Assembly: GCA_022360535.1 (NCBI GenBank)
Contig: JAKSCP010000037.1
Span: 1 to 22,308, forward strand
Length of the DNA stretch: 22,308 nucleotides
Source of the DNA: Pseudomonadales bacterium
GTDB lineage: Bacteria > Pseudomonadota > Gammaproteobacteria > Pseudomonadales > Pseudohongiellaceae
Direction: 5' to 3'
Shown: positions 1 to 7,608 of the stretch, piece after piece
Layout: each line of letters opens with the position of its first letter
Position numbering within the stretch: the stretch's first letter is position 1
The notes under the pieces: generated by a model
What the model was told of the DNA's origin: nothing
The model's database searches: none
What the model saw: the letters and a program-made list of their open reading frames with translations, nothing else
Program-made: the position numbers and the translations under genes

Positions 1-2
1 TC

Positions 3-155
3 AAGCGAGCCTTCAATCTGGGCGCTTCTGTGGTGATTATCCTGGACCAGGAATCTCGCCCACTATCCGCCAAAATCCGCCACCTCGAAGATTCGAGGGA
101 GTCTGAGACCCTCGAAATCGCCGCAATTCCTGAAAATCTGCCTAATTTCCTCTGA
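3..155 (+). CDS. hisS: Histidine-tRNA ligase, C-terminal end (partial)
   Basis: This is the last 50 codons of an open frame that enters from the left edge and ends at TGA 153-155. The visible residues (KRAFNLGASVVIIL, then a KIRHLED stretch) resemble the end of the anticodon-binding domain of histidyl-tRNA synthetase, where a helix and the strand GA-x-x-x-x-I-L precede a K-x-x-x-L-x-x motif. HisS charges tRNA-His with histidine in the cytoplasm. The catalytic core and the class II motifs lie outside the window. The assignment rests mainly on context: yfgM, bamB and der follow on the same strand, as in E. coli. The fragment alone would be too short for a firm call. Confidence 0.8.
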   Translation, partial: KRAFNLGASVVIILDQESRPLSAKIRHLEDSRESETLEIAAIPENLPNFL

Positions 156-296
156 TTTTCGCCTGCCTCAGAGGTGCCCTCGCAGCCCACAAACGGGTAA
201 AATTAGCCCCTTTTTCAATGAGCTGGGCGGTTTGAACTTCCGGGCCGAACAGCACTCATAGATTAGGCATAGATCAGGACAGGCAAGGAGTAGGTC

Positions 297-965
297 GTGG
301 CTTTACACGCGGCAGAAGAAGAGAGCATAGAATCGCTCAAAAAATGGTGGGACGAAAATGGCAAATCTCTAGTCGCAGCCATTATTGTTATTTTCGGTGG
401 CTACACCGGTTGGTTGCTTTGGCAAAATTCCACTGCTGATCAAGCAGCGCAGGCGTCAGACCTCTACGAAGAGATTTTGACTATTGTCTTGGAAGTGCCT
501 GAGCAGGCTCTCAGCGAAGAAAGTAGCGACCGGGTTGTCGCTATCGCCGATCAACTACGTGCCGAACATGGCGAGTCAATCTATGCAAAGTTTGCGGCAC
601 TGTTTTCGGCACAACAAGCTGTAGAGAACAATGATCTGGCACGCGCCGAGTCAGAGCTACAGTGGATTTTGGATAATCGGCAACAAGGAATGTTTGGCGA
701 GATCGATGAAGGTTTGGTTCTCACTGTAAGTTTACGCCTGGCAAGAGTGATACTGGCTCAGGACGATCCTCAACGGGCCTTAGCGTTCATTAATGAAATT
801 GATCCCAAATCCTTCGAACCGGGATTTGCAGAGTTAAGAGGGGATATCTATCTCGCCATGGATCGGGTAGTAGATGCTCGCGATGCTTACATCGCTGCAC
901 AACAAGCAGGTTCCGGAAGTGACGGTCTGAGAATGAAGCTCAATAATCTGCCAGACCCGGGTTAA
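297..965 (+). CDS. yfgM: YfgM-type SecYEG-associated TPR protein
   Basis: This 222-residue protein starts at GTG 297, six bases after AAGGAG (285-290). A short acidic N-terminus and the tryptophan-containing KKWWDENGK stretch are followed by one membrane helix at about residues 24-44. The rest is a helical, tetratricopeptide-like periplasmic domain, with repeats such as ALAFINEIDP near the C-terminus. This is the normal architecture of YfgM (206 residues in E. coli), a single-pass inner-membrane protein that associates with the SecYEG translocon and periplasmic chaperones. The gene lies 141 bp after hisS and 19 bp before bamB, so it is probably cotranscribed with bamB. The family call is secure; the exact partners here are inferred from E. 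coli. Confidence 0.93.
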   Translation: MALHAAEEESIESLKKWWDENGKSLVAAIIVIFGGYTGWLLWQNSTADQAAQASDLYEEILTIVLEVPEQALSEESSDRVVAIADQLRAEHGESIYAKFAALFSAQQAVENNDLARAESELQWILDNRQQGMFGEIDEGLVLTVSLRLARVILAQDDPQRALAFINEIDPKSFEPGFAELRGDIYLAMDRVVDARDAYIAAQQAGSGSDGLRMKLNNLPDPG

Positions 966-984
966 TTGGAATCATGATCCTGTT

Positions 985-2184
985 ATGAATTGCGCTATCG
1001 TCCATTCCACACTTCGTAGTTGGCTGCTGCTGGTTAGTCTGGCAGCGCTTACAGCTTGTTCTACATTGGAAAACCTCAATCCGCTTTCCTGGTTTAGCGA
1101 CGACGAGGTGAATCCGCCGAAAGAGCTGGTGCAAATTGAAGATGAAGTAGAACTGCGTCGGCAGTGGAGTATTGATGTTGGTAATGGCCAGGGTGACAAC
1201 TACACCGAGTTGACGCCAGCCATTGATGGAGATGTGATCTACGCAGCGTCTGAAAATGGCACTGTGGTTGCCGTGGAGTTGGAATCAGGTGATTTGCTTT
1301 GGCGCAATCGGTTAGACGACATCATTCTTACCGGTGGAGTCGGCGCTGGCGGTGGTCTTGTTGTAGTTGGTAGCAGGGACGCGGAAGTGATCGCACTCAA
1401 CCAGGCCGATGGTGAAATAGCCTGGATTAATCCTGTCACATCCGAAGTGGTCGCACCTCCCATCGCCAATGATGACATCGTGGTCGTGCAGACTGTGGAT
1501 GACAAAGTTGCGGCTTTGGAAGCAACCAGCGGAGAGCGGCGTTGGATCTACGAATCAACGCAACCGGCGCTGACGTTGCGTGGCACCAGCAGGCCGTTAT
1601 TTACGCCAATAGGCACAGTGGTCGCTGGATTCAGCAACGGTACCCTGGTCTCGGTTTCGGCTTCCGACGGAGTCTGGCGCTGGGAAGAAAGAGTTGCTGT
1701 CCCTGACGGTCGCTATGATATTGAACGGGTTATCGATGTAGATGGCGATCTGCTATTGGATGGCAATCGCATACTGGCCTCAAGCTATCAGGGCAACTTG
1801 ATAGCTCTGGATACTCTCAGCGGCAGAATCGTTTGGGGACTGGAAGGTGCATCGAGCTACCACGGTCTAACCCAGGGGTTTGGTAATCTTTATTACTGTA
1901 ACGACGAAGGGCATGTTGTTGCCATTCGCGATAATTCTGAGGATGTCGTGTGGGAAAATGACGATCTCCAATATCGGGCTGTCACCGCACCAACTGCCAT
2001 TACCAACTACATCGCGGTTGGTGATTTTGAAGGTTATATCCATCTCATTTCACAAATTGATGGCCGCATCGTTGGTCGGATTAGATCTGACAGCGATGGC
2101 ATTCGCGCAAACCTGATCGCCAATGGTGGGCAGTTAATTGCCTATGGCAATAGCGGCCAGCTCTCAGCCTATAGCTTGCAGTGA
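985..2184 (+). CDS. bamB: BamB, outer-membrane assembly lipoprotein
   Basis: This 399-residue protein (392 in E. coli) is an outer-membrane lipoprotein of the BAM complex, which folds beta-barrel proteins into the outer membrane. A hydrophobic signal (residues 13-24) ends in the lipobox LTAC, so Cys25 would be lipidated. The mature part is built of repeated beta-propeller blades with motifs such as GDLLWRNRL, GEIAWINPV and GRIVWGLEG, where a W follows each short turn, as in PQQ-type propellers. The start at ATG 985 places the signal peptide correctly, but only a weak GGA precedes it. It lies 19 bp behind yfgM, and translational coupling is plausible. Confidence 0.95.
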   Translation: MNCAIVHSTLRSWLLLVSLAALTACSTLENLNPLSWFSDDEVNPPKELVQIEDEVELRRQWSIDVGNGQGDNYTELTPAIDGDVIYAASENGTVVAVELESGDLLWRNRLDDIILTGGVGAGGGLVVVGSRDAEVIALNQADGEIAWINPVTSEVVAPPIANDDIVVVQTVDDKVAALEATSGERRWIYESTQPALTLRGTSRPLFTPIGTVVAGFSNGTLVSVSASDGVWRWEERVAVPDGRYDIERVIDVDGDLLLDGNRILASSYQGNLIALDTLSGRIVWGLEGASSYHGLTQGFGNLYYCNDEGHVVAIRDNSEDVVWENDDLQYRAVTAPTAITNYIAVGDFEGYIHLISQIDGRIVGRIRSDSDGIRANLIANGGQLIAYGNSGQLSAYSLQ

Positions 2185-2195
2185 ACAACAACCGG

Positions 2196-2223
2196 CGCAG
2201 CAGACATACTGGAGTCTGTTGCG
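2196..2223 (+). other. Stem-loop in the bamB-der gap
   Basis: CGCAGCAGAC (2196-2205) pairs with GTCTGTTGCG (2214-2223) in a 10-bp stem with one G-U wobble and an eight-base loop. It occupies much of the 79-bp space between bamB and der. No T-run follows, so it does not look like a factor-independent terminator. It could be an mRNA processing or stability element, or a leader element for der, which lacks a clear Shine-Dalgarno sequence. The pairing is visible; any role is inference. Confidence 0.5.
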
Positions 2224-2263
2224 GCCAGGGAAGTGATCCACCAGATTCCAGTCTGCTTTCGTA

Positions 2264-3667
2264 ATGCAACCTGTTCTCGCTCTAGTTGGTCGGCCCAATG
2301 TTGGAAAGTCGACGTTGTTCAATCGACTCACCCGTAGCCGAGACGCCATCGTGGCCAATATGCCCGGGCTCACTCGGGACAGACAGTATGGTGAGGGCAA
2401 GTTCAACGACATGAGTTTCATTGCGATCGATACCGGCGGTATTACTGGTCATGAAGCGGGGATAGACGCGGAGATGGCTGCCCAATCTTTGTTGGCCATT
2501 GAAGAAGCCTCGATCTGTTTGTTTCTGGTGGATGCACAAGCAGGTATTGCGCCAGATGACACGAAGATTCTCGACCACCTGCGTAAAACCGGAAAACCTT
2601 TCCACTTAGTGGTAAACAAAGTAGACGGTCTGGACCCGGACCAGGCTTGTGCAGAGTTTTACAGTCTCGGTGTGGAACGGCTGTTTCCTCTCACAGCGAC
2701 CCAGGGTCGTGGGGTTAAGTCTTTGCTAGAGGCCTGTTTGCAGGGCTGGGATGGAGATCAGGCAGCACCGGAGAAGGCAAGAGGCATCAAGATCGCGGTA
2801 TCTGGACGACCCAATGTGGGCAAGTCAACTTTGGTGAACCGCATGTTGGGCGAAGACCGGGTCGTGGTCTACGATCAGCCTGGAACAACCCGCGACAGCG
2901 TCTACATTCCATTTGAGCGTCGTGGTCAGGCCTATACTCTGATTGACACCGCCGGTATTCGTCGCCGGGGAAAGACCAAGGAAACGGTGGAGAAATTCTC
3001 TGTTGTTAAGTCCCTGCAGGCAATCAAGGATGCCCATGTTGCCTTGCTCATTGTCGATGCCCGGGAGGGAATCGTTGAACAGGATTTACATCTCCTGGGT
3101 TATGTCATCGAGTCGGGTCGTGCTCTGGTTATTGCCATCAACAAATGGGATGGCATGGATGGAGATGAGAAGGACCGCGTTCGCAGTGAAATAAGACGTC
3201 GGTTCACCTTCGTCGATTTCGCTAAGATTCACTTTATTTCGGCATTGCACGGAACCGGGGTCGGTGACTTGTATAAATCGGTCAATAAAGCCTACGAATC
3301 TGCAACCAAGGAGTTGGGAACCAGCGTACTAACCCGAATCCTGGAAGACGCAGTGCTTGATCACGCTCCGCCGACTGTAAATGGTCGCAGGATAAAATTG
3401 CGTTATGCCCATGCCGGTGGTCAGAATCCGCCAACTATTGTTATTCATGGCAAACAGACCAACAAACTACCGGGCCATTACAGTCGTTATCTGGAAAAAA
3501 CCTTCCGCACCGCTCTCAAGATGGAAGGTACGCCTATCCGCATTGAGCTTAAGAGTGATGAGAACCCCTTTACGCGTAAAGAAAAGAATCTAAGCCCCAG
3601 ACAGATTGCGCAGAAGCGCCGCATTGCGAAGAATCGAAAAGCAAACAAACAAGGAAGGCGTGCTTGA
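2264..3667 (+). CDS. der: Ribosome-assembly GTPase Der (EngA)
   Basis: This 467-residue tandem GTPase is required for assembly of the 50S ribosomal subunit. The P-loop GRPNVGKST appears twice, at residues 9-17 and about 181-189. Each copy is followed by its G3 (DTGGI and DTAGI) and G4 (NKVD and NKWD) motifs. This two-domain arrangement is unique to Der/EngA. The C-terminal KH-like domain ends in a lysine/arginine-rich tail. The start ATG 2264 gives the standard MQPVLALVGRPN N-terminus, but no good Shine-Dalgarno is seen before it; a stem-loop lies upstream. The stop TGA (3665-3667) shares its last base with the ATG of the next gene. Confidence 0.97.
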   Translation: MQPVLALVGRPNVGKSTLFNRLTRSRDAIVANMPGLTRDRQYGEGKFNDMSFIAIDTGGITGHEAGIDAEMAAQSLLAIEEASICLFLVDAQAGIAPDDTKILDHLRKTGKPFHLVVNKVDGLDPDQACAEFYSLGVERLFPLTATQGRGVKSLLEACLQGWDGDQAAPEKARGIKIAVSGRPNVGKSTLVNRMLGEDRVVVYDQPGTTRDSVYIPFERRGQAYTLIDTAGIRRRGKTKETVEKFSVVKSLQAIKDAHVALLIVDAREGIVEQDLHLLGYVIESGRALVIAINKWDGMDGDEKDRVRSEIRRRFTFVDFAKIHFISALHGTGVGDLYKSVNKAYESATKELGTSVLTRILEDAVLDHAPPTVNGRRIKLRYAHAGGQNPPTIVIHGKQTNKLPGHYSRYLEKTFRTALKMEGTPIRIELKSDENPFTRKEKNLSPRQIAQKRRIAKNRKANKQGRRA

Positions 3668-4647
3668 TGGTTACCCTACAGGATATAGAGCAGGCAGCCA
3701 CTCGATTGGATGGCGTTGTCGTCAAAACACCGCTATTGCAATCGGCAGTGCTTAATGAGCGCACTGAATCGAAAATCTACCTCAAGCCCGAAAACCTCCA
3801 ACATATTGGTGCCTTCAAGTTTCGCGGTGCTTACAACCGTTTGAGCCAACTGGACGCGGCCGCAAGAGTCAAAGGAGTGGTGGCATTTTCTTCCGGTAAT
3901 CATGCGCAGGGTGTGGCCTATGCGGCAAAATTGCTTGAGCTACCAGCGACTATAGTCATGCCAACTGACGCACCCGAGATAAAACTGGCAGGTACCAGGA
4001 GTCTTGGTGCAGAGGTTCGGTTGTACGATCGACATAACGAGTCCCGAGAACAGATTGCTGCTGATATCGCTGAGGACCGAGGGGCTACCCTGGTGCCGGC
4101 TTTCGATGATCCGTACATTATTACCGGGCAAGGGACAGTGGGTTTTGAACTTATGCATCAAAGTGCAGACCTACAAACAATGCCCGATGTGGTATTAAGC
4201 CCAGCTGGTGGAGGTGGACTCTTAGCTGGTGTATCGACGGCAGTAAAGGCCATCAATCCGCAAACTGAAGTTTATGGAGTAGAACCGGAGTCTTTTGATG
4301 ATCACTGGCAATCCCAGCGTGCCGGTGAGCGGGTGAGAATTGACGGCACTACACCTACTTTATGTGACGCCCTGATGGCCACAACCCCTGGAGAGATTAC
4401 CTGGTCAATCAACAGTCAGCTTGTGAAGGAATATCTTCGGGTGAGTGAGGACGAGGTGCGCCATGCGATCAGTTTCGCCTTTCGCTACCTCAAGTTAGTT
4501 GTTGAACCCGGTGGCGCCGTGGCGCTGGCAGCCATTCTGCACAACAAAATTGCCCTGGCCGGTAAGCATTGCTGTTTGGTTCTCTCTGGGGGAAATATTG
4601 ATGGGTCATTGCTAGCCGATTGTTTAGCGCGCTATCCAGAGCCCTGA
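3667..4647 (+). CDS. PLP-dependent threonine/serine dehydratase or serine racemase
   Basis: This is a fold-type II pyridoxal-phosphate enzyme of 326 residues, of the short threonine deaminase/serine racemase group (no C-terminal ACT domain). The Schiff-base lysine is Lys51 in GAFKFRGAYN. The substrate loop SSGNHAQG is at residues 75-82, the phosphate-binding loop GGGGLLAG at 181-188, and a late SGGNID motif closes the PLP pocket. Such enzymes deaminate threonine or serine to 2-oxo acids, or racemise serine, or act on 3-hydroxyaspartate; sequence alone does not decide which. ATG 3667 overlaps the der stop by one base and has AAGGAAGG eight bases upstream, so it is preferred to the TTG one codon earlier. 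Translation is probably coupled to der. Confidence 0.85.
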   Translation: MVTLQDIEQAATRLDGVVVKTPLLQSAVLNERTESKIYLKPENLQHIGAFKFRGAYNRLSQLDAAARVKGVVAFSSGNHAQGVAYAAKLLELPATIVMPTDAPEIKLAGTRSLGAEVRLYDRHNESREQIAADIAEDRGATLVPAFDDPYIITGQGTVGFELMHQSADLQTMPDVVLSPAGGGGLLAGVSTAVKAINPQTEVYGVEPESFDDHWQSQRAGERVRIDGTTPTLCDALMATTPGEITWSINSQLVKEYLRVSEDEVRHAISFAFRYLKLVVEPGGAVALAAILHNKIALAGKHCCLVLSGGNIDGSLLADCLARYPEP

Positions 4648-4652
4648 TGCAA

Positions 4653-5153
4653 CTAGTTGCTTAATTCCTCGATTTTTTTCTGACGCTTCTCCGCTTTGCG
4701 CATAGCAATCAGTGCGTCCAGACTGTGGGGGCCAGCCCCCGCGGTGAACAATACCAGAAACGCGCACCAGTACATCGCTGCCAGTTCGCCATTGTTCAGT
4801 GTTGGAAACCAGGCAAGATGGCTGATCAGATAGGCGAGAGTCATCGTGACGAAGGCAATCAAAGCGATGACATGAGTCCATAGGCCAAGGAAAATCAGCA
4901 AGCCACCTCCCAGTTCGACCACACCGGCGACGAACAGAAGATTGATATCGAAAGGAACCGGATAGGAAACGAGATCGCCTATCCGCAATGTCGTCATGCC
5001 GCTGCCGATGGGTTCCATTGGGTTTTCACCGAGCAACTTGTCGTAGCCGTGAGTCATGAACATGCTGGCGACCAATACTCTGAAAAGTGTCCAACAGGTT
5101 TCGCGGGCGAACTCGGTCATGCGTGACAATAAATTGTTGATAGCGGTTAACAT
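4653..5153 (-). CDS. DoxX family membrane protein
   Basis: This 166-residue integral membrane protein has four predicted helices. The first contains RVLVASMFMTHGYDKLLG, followed by a loop, then VELGGGLLIFLGLWT and two more hydrophobic segments. The HGYDKL and ELGGGLLIFLGL signatures are typical of DoxX/DoxD. Some relatives take part in quinone-linked thiosulfate oxidation or redox homeostasis, but most are uncharacterised. The C-terminus is charged and coiled-coil-like (KAEKRQKKIEEL). An AAGGA sits eight bases before the ATG. The gene is convergent with the dehydratase (5-bp gap) and divergent from the amidotransferase, with a shared 79-bp control region (5154-5232) in which I see no clear promoter motif. 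Confidence 0.85.
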   Translation of the reverse strand: MLTAINNLLSRMTEFARETCWTLFRVLVASMFMTHGYDKLLGENPMEPIGSGMTTLRIGDLVSYPVPFDINLLFVAGVVELGGGLLIFLGLWTHVIALIAFVTMTLAYLISHLAWFPTLNNGELAAMYWCAFLVLFTAGAGPHSLDALIAMRKAEKRQKKIEELSN

Positions 5154-5232
5154 GGTGTGTTTCCTTGCCTTGGCAGTGAGTTAACATCCAGTGAATGACA
5201 ACTACTTAGTTCCTTAATCGGCCCCACTGACT

Positions 5233-5958
5233 ATGTCTTTGACAATACTGATCATAAAAACAGGTTCGACCATTGCCAGTCTAAAAGCCCAGGGCCAGGA
5301 TTTTGAAGACTGGTTTACTGATGGCATGGCTTTGTCTAAGACACAGGTAGCGGTCTGCCACGTCTATCAGGGTGAGGCCTTACCAGCTCTTACTGAAATA
5401 TCCGGGATCATCATCACCGGATCACCGGCTTACGTCACTGATGAGGAGGAATGGAACTATACAGTGGCGAATTACTGCCTGGCTGCCCATAAGCAGCGCA
5501 TTCCGATCCTGGGTATCTGTTATGGGCACCAGCTATTGGCCTGGGCCTTTGGTGGTCGTGTTGGATTTAATCCGAAAGGTCGAGAAATTGGGTCGGTGGC
5601 TATCCGATTGTCTGCCGCTGCGAGTTCGGATTCCCTGCTTCAGGGATTGTCTGATCGCTTCACTGCCCAGGCTTCTCATTTGCAGTCGGTATTGGAATTG
5701 CCGGAGGCCGCAGTTCTGTTAGGCAGCAACGACTGCGATCCCAACCATGCTTTTCGCTTGGGTGAAAGTACCTGGGGCTTGCAGTTTCATCCAGAATTTG
5801 ACGCCGAGATTAGTCGCGCTTACATAGAGGAGCGAAGTGCGGAGATTGCGGCAGAGGATTTGGATCCACAAGTCCTGCTGCAGAGTTTGGTGGAGTCGCC
5901 AGAGTCTGCCAGCTTGCTTCCTCGATTTGTCGAGATTGTGAAGGCTACTCAGGCCTGA
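5233..5958 (+). CDS. Class I glutamine amidotransferase domain protein
   Basis: This 241-residue protein is a free-standing class I glutamine amidotransferase (GMP-synthase-like). The nucleophile is Cys96 in the elbow GICYGHQ, and the other triad residues are His186 and Glu188 in QFHPEF. The oxyanion strand ITGSPAYVTD is present near residues 57-66. Such enzymes hydrolyse glutamine or cleave gamma-glutamyl bonds. Free-standing members include gamma-glutamyl hydrolases acting on gamma-glutamyl compounds and many of unknown substrate. No synthetase partner is next to it. It is divergent from doxX and ends one base before the stop of the convergent DsbA-like gene, leaving no room for a separate terminator. 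Confidence 0.88.
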   Translation: MSLTILIIKTGSTIASLKAQGQDFEDWFTDGMALSKTQVAVCHVYQGEALPALTEISGIIITGSPAYVTDEEEWNYTVANYCLAAHKQRIPILGICYGHQLLAWAFGGRVGFNPKGREIGSVAIRLSAAASSDSLLQGLSDRFTAQASHLQSVLELPEAAVLLGSNDCDPNHAFRLGESTWGLQFHPEFDAEISRAYIEERSAEIAAEDLDPQVLLQSLVESPESASLLPRFVEIVKATQA

Positions 5959-5959
5959 G

Positions 5960-6667
5960 TTAGCCGCCGCTGAGTTCTGCGTATTCTTCTTCCACCACTT
6001 CGCGAATGCGTTCCTGGGTGGGTCGGGCTATCTGTCGACCGTTAATAAAGACGGCTGGTGTGCCTCTCACGCCCGATGCGTTTCCGCCGCGCTGATCATT
6101 GCGCACTTTGGCGATGACTTCCTCAGACTCAATGTCGGTATGTAGCCGGTCGATGTCCAAATTGAGTTCCAGTGCATAAGAATCGAACTCGCCTTCTGCA
6201 TCGGGTAATGCTGACCAGATAGACTGGGTGGCAAACAGGTAGTCATGCATCTCCCAAAATCTGCCCTGACGCGCGGCTGCTTCTGCATAGAGTGAGGCGG
6301 TCCAGGAGTGGGGATGGCTGGTAGTAATCGGAAAGTGGCGGAATACCAGGAAAGCCTTGTCACGAATCTCAGGCCAAACCTGTGTCATATTGTCGTGCTC
6401 CGTGGCGCAGGCTGGACATTGGAAATCTGCGTACACCACGATGCTAACCGGGTTATTGTCCCTGCCCCGGACGTGATCATTGTCCGCAATCTCTACTGGC
6501 GAATAAGTTGGGCCCTGACTGAATAGAGTGTAGAGCACCAACAGGAGCAAAACTGGTGCCACCCCGAAAGTCGCAACCTTGAGCATGAGCTGTTTGGTTT
6601 GTTCTCGCTGCTTGGCAGCCTGTTGTTTCTGTTCTTTGATTTTGCGTTGTTGTTCCCGCTTGCTCAT
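5960..6667 (-). CDS. Membrane-anchored DsbA-like thiol-disulfide protein
   Basis: This 235-residue protein has a strongly charged N-terminus (KRE/KEQK repeats, probably a short cytoplasmic coiled coil), one membrane helix at about 28-50, and a periplasmic thioredoxin fold with an alpha-helical insert. The redox motif is Cys84-Pro-Ala-Cys87 in FQCPACATE. The cis-proline loop is RGTPAVFING, with Pro204. This matches the Thioredoxin_4/DsbA-like group that forms or isomerises disulfides in exported proteins. Unlike soluble DsbA it is tethered to the membrane. CPAC rather than CPHC at the active site means the redox potential cannot be assumed. Neighbouring cytochromes and exported enzymes with several cysteines are possible clients, but this is inference. 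Confidence 0.85.
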   Translation of the reverse strand: MSKREQQRKIKEQKQQAAKQREQTKQLMLKVATFGVAPVLLLLVLYTLFSQGPTYSPVEIADNDHVRGRDNNPVSIVVYADFQCPACATEHDNMTQVWPEIRDKAFLVFRHFPITTSHPHSWTASLYAEAAARQGRFWEMHDYLFATQSIWSALPDAEGEFDSYALELNLDIDRLHTDIESEEVIAKVRNDQRGGNASGVRGTPAVFINGRQIARPTQERIREVVEEEYAELSGG

Positions 6668-6779
6668 TCGAATATTCCTGCTGCATTCAGTCGTGCTGGG
6701 TGTGGTAGAAGCAATACGCTAATTTTGATTGCGCCGCCGCTAACTATACAAAAATCTGCCACAAAGAGGCTAGCGTCAG

Positions 6780-6797
6780 GGAAGTATAGGAAGTATA
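6780..6797. repeat. Tandem 9-bp direct repeat
   Basis: GGAAGTATA occurs twice in direct succession at 6780-6788 and 6789-6797. It lies in the 194-bp gap (6668-6861) upstream of the minus-strand DsbA-like gene, about 110 bp before its ATG. It may be an operator for that gene or a chance tandem duplication. The rest of this gap holds an AT-rich stretch near 6720-6760 but no convincing promoter hexamers. Confidence 0.4.
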
Positions 6798-6861
6798 GAG
6801 AGTGTCGCCGGCTGGGGCAGGGAGGGCGGTAGGCAAGACTGCAGTTCGCGCCGTTTGCGGG

Positions 6862-7197
6862 TTACATGAAAAATGCGTAACCGACTTTGCAGCCAATATG
6901 AATGCCCTGGTCCTGATGCATGCCTATCCATCCTTCGCATTTGGCAAAATCGGTAATCCAGTGGATGGAGGTTTCCAAGAGTCCCAGTAAAAGCGAATTG
7001 GTGATCAGGTAAACCACTCCACCGTGAACCAGTGAATGGGCTGTCAGCCAGTACCACCAGACTGGAAAAAGACTGTGTTCTTTGCTGTGAATTTTGTCAT
7101 TGCGATTTTTGCCATAGCCCATGGCGTCCGGCTGCAAGACAAAATCGGCCAAGGCGTGGCCAAAAATCAGCATGAACAAGTTTTCTATGTATGGCAT
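6862..7197 (-). CDS. DUF3307 family membrane protein
   Basis: This 111-residue hydrophobic protein has about three membrane helices. Conserved features are GHALADFVLQPD near the N-terminus, the polar loop with KEH, AHSLVHGGV in the second helix, and ETSIHWITDFAK followed by DQGIHIGCK. These histidine/aspartate positions are characteristic of DUF3307, a family without a known function. The ATG at 7197 is preferred to an upstream TTG because GAGGAA lies six bases before it. The gene stands alone between two non-coding gaps on the same strand as its neighbours. Confidence 0.8.
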   Translation of the reverse strand: MPYIENLFMLIFGHALADFVLQPDAMGYGKNRNDKIHSKEHSLFPVWWYWLTAHSLVHGGVVYLITNSLLLGLLETSIHWITDFAKCEGWIGMHQDQGIHIGCKVGYAFFM

Positions 7198-7269
7198 CCA
7201 GGGTTCCTCGACTATCAGCAAATCTGATCTGAACTAACAGATAAGACTATTCCTAGTGCTTTATGCTTT

Positions 7270-7317
7270 GATCGCTCAATCGATCACTACAATGATCTTC
7301 ACACTGATCATAAGCAT
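7270..7317. repeat. Four GATC sites at exact 12-bp spacing
   Basis: GATC begins at 7270, 7282, 7294 and 7306, dividing the stretch into four 12-base units: GATCGCTCAATC, GATCACTACAAT, GATCTTCACACT and GATCATAAGCAT. Apart from the GATC the units share little beyond a mostly A/C/T composition and a usual final T. A fifth GATC at 7226 is out of phase. GATC is the Dam methylation target in gammaproteobacteria, so a methylation-sensitive or protein-binding array upstream of the DUF3307 gene is possible. No DnaA boxes are seen. Confidence 0.5.
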
Positions 7318-7480
7318 TAAAGATACCAATGCGATTGATTCTAGTCCTAATTTGCCAATCACTTCACAAATTCGATGCAAGTTGTCCCGGTTTTGCCCCT
7401 TTGCTTTGGCTCAGTTTGATAAGTCTCTGATATTTATAGAGTTTGTAAAAAAAACCTACACTGCGCAATCGGTTGGTTTG

Positions 7481-7515
7481 TGTCAGGAATAGTCCCAAAG
7501 TGACTATTTCTGGCA
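7481..7515 (+). other. 14-bp imperfect hairpin, possible RNA element
   Basis: TGTCAGGAATAGTC (7481-7494) pairs with GACTATTTCTGGCA (7502-7515) around the loop CCAAAGT. There are 12 Watson-Crick pairs and two G-U pairs when read as + strand RNA. On the minus strand the two wobbles become A-C mismatches, so a + strand transcript is favoured. No T-run follows directly on either strand. It could be part of an untranslated small RNA or a remnant of an inverted repeat. Confidence 0.5.
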
Positions 7516-7584
7516 GTCAATTCGGGGCCATTAATGCTGGGAAGGATCTGAAAATCCTGTAATTGGTCTAAGAATAGGGTCCAG

Positions 7585-7608
7585 GCAAGGGGATTTACTA
7601 TCCCTTGC
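7585..7608 (-). terminator. Hairpin at the xseA stop codon, possible terminator
   Basis: GCAAGGG (7585-7591) and CCCTTGC (7602-7608) form a perfect 7-bp stem with a 10-base loop, overlapping the first base of the xseA stop codon region on the minus strand. The bases that follow on that strand (CTGGACCCTATTC) are not U-rich, so this is a weak terminator or an mRNA 3'-end protection element. Confidence 0.35.

Larger units (their letters stand above)
7198..7607. other. Non-coding gap with several structured elements
   Basis: These 410 bp between DUF3307 and xseA hold no supportable protein gene. An open frame at 7256-7492 has an unnatural composition and no Shine-Dalgarno. The region is richer in A and T than the flanking genes. 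It contains five GATC sites (7226-7309), four of them exactly 12 bp apart, an A8 tract at 7447-7454, a 14-bp imperfect hairpin at 7481-7515 and a second hairpin at the xseA stop. It must carry the promoter of the DUF3307 gene and could also encode a small RNA. Confidence 0.6.

Noticed and set aside
195..225. Possible hisS terminator (GGG, AT-rich middle, CCCC followed by TTTTT)
   Set aside because: The GC part of the stem is only three pairs with a bulge; too weak to call, although the T-run is suggestive.
228..262. Possible sigma-70 promoter before yfgM (TTGAAC at 232-237)
   Set aside because: No acceptable -10 hexamer at 16-18 bp spacing; nearest candidate CATAGA is poorly spaced and matches only half the consensus.
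7226..7309. GATC cluster as a replication origin
   Set aside because: No DnaA boxes, no AT-rich 13-mers and no origin-associated genes nearby.
7256..7492. 78-codon frame in the 410-bp gap
   Set aside because: No Shine-Dalgarno, no recognisable motif and a composition reflecting AT-rich non-coding DNA; it also runs through the GATC array.
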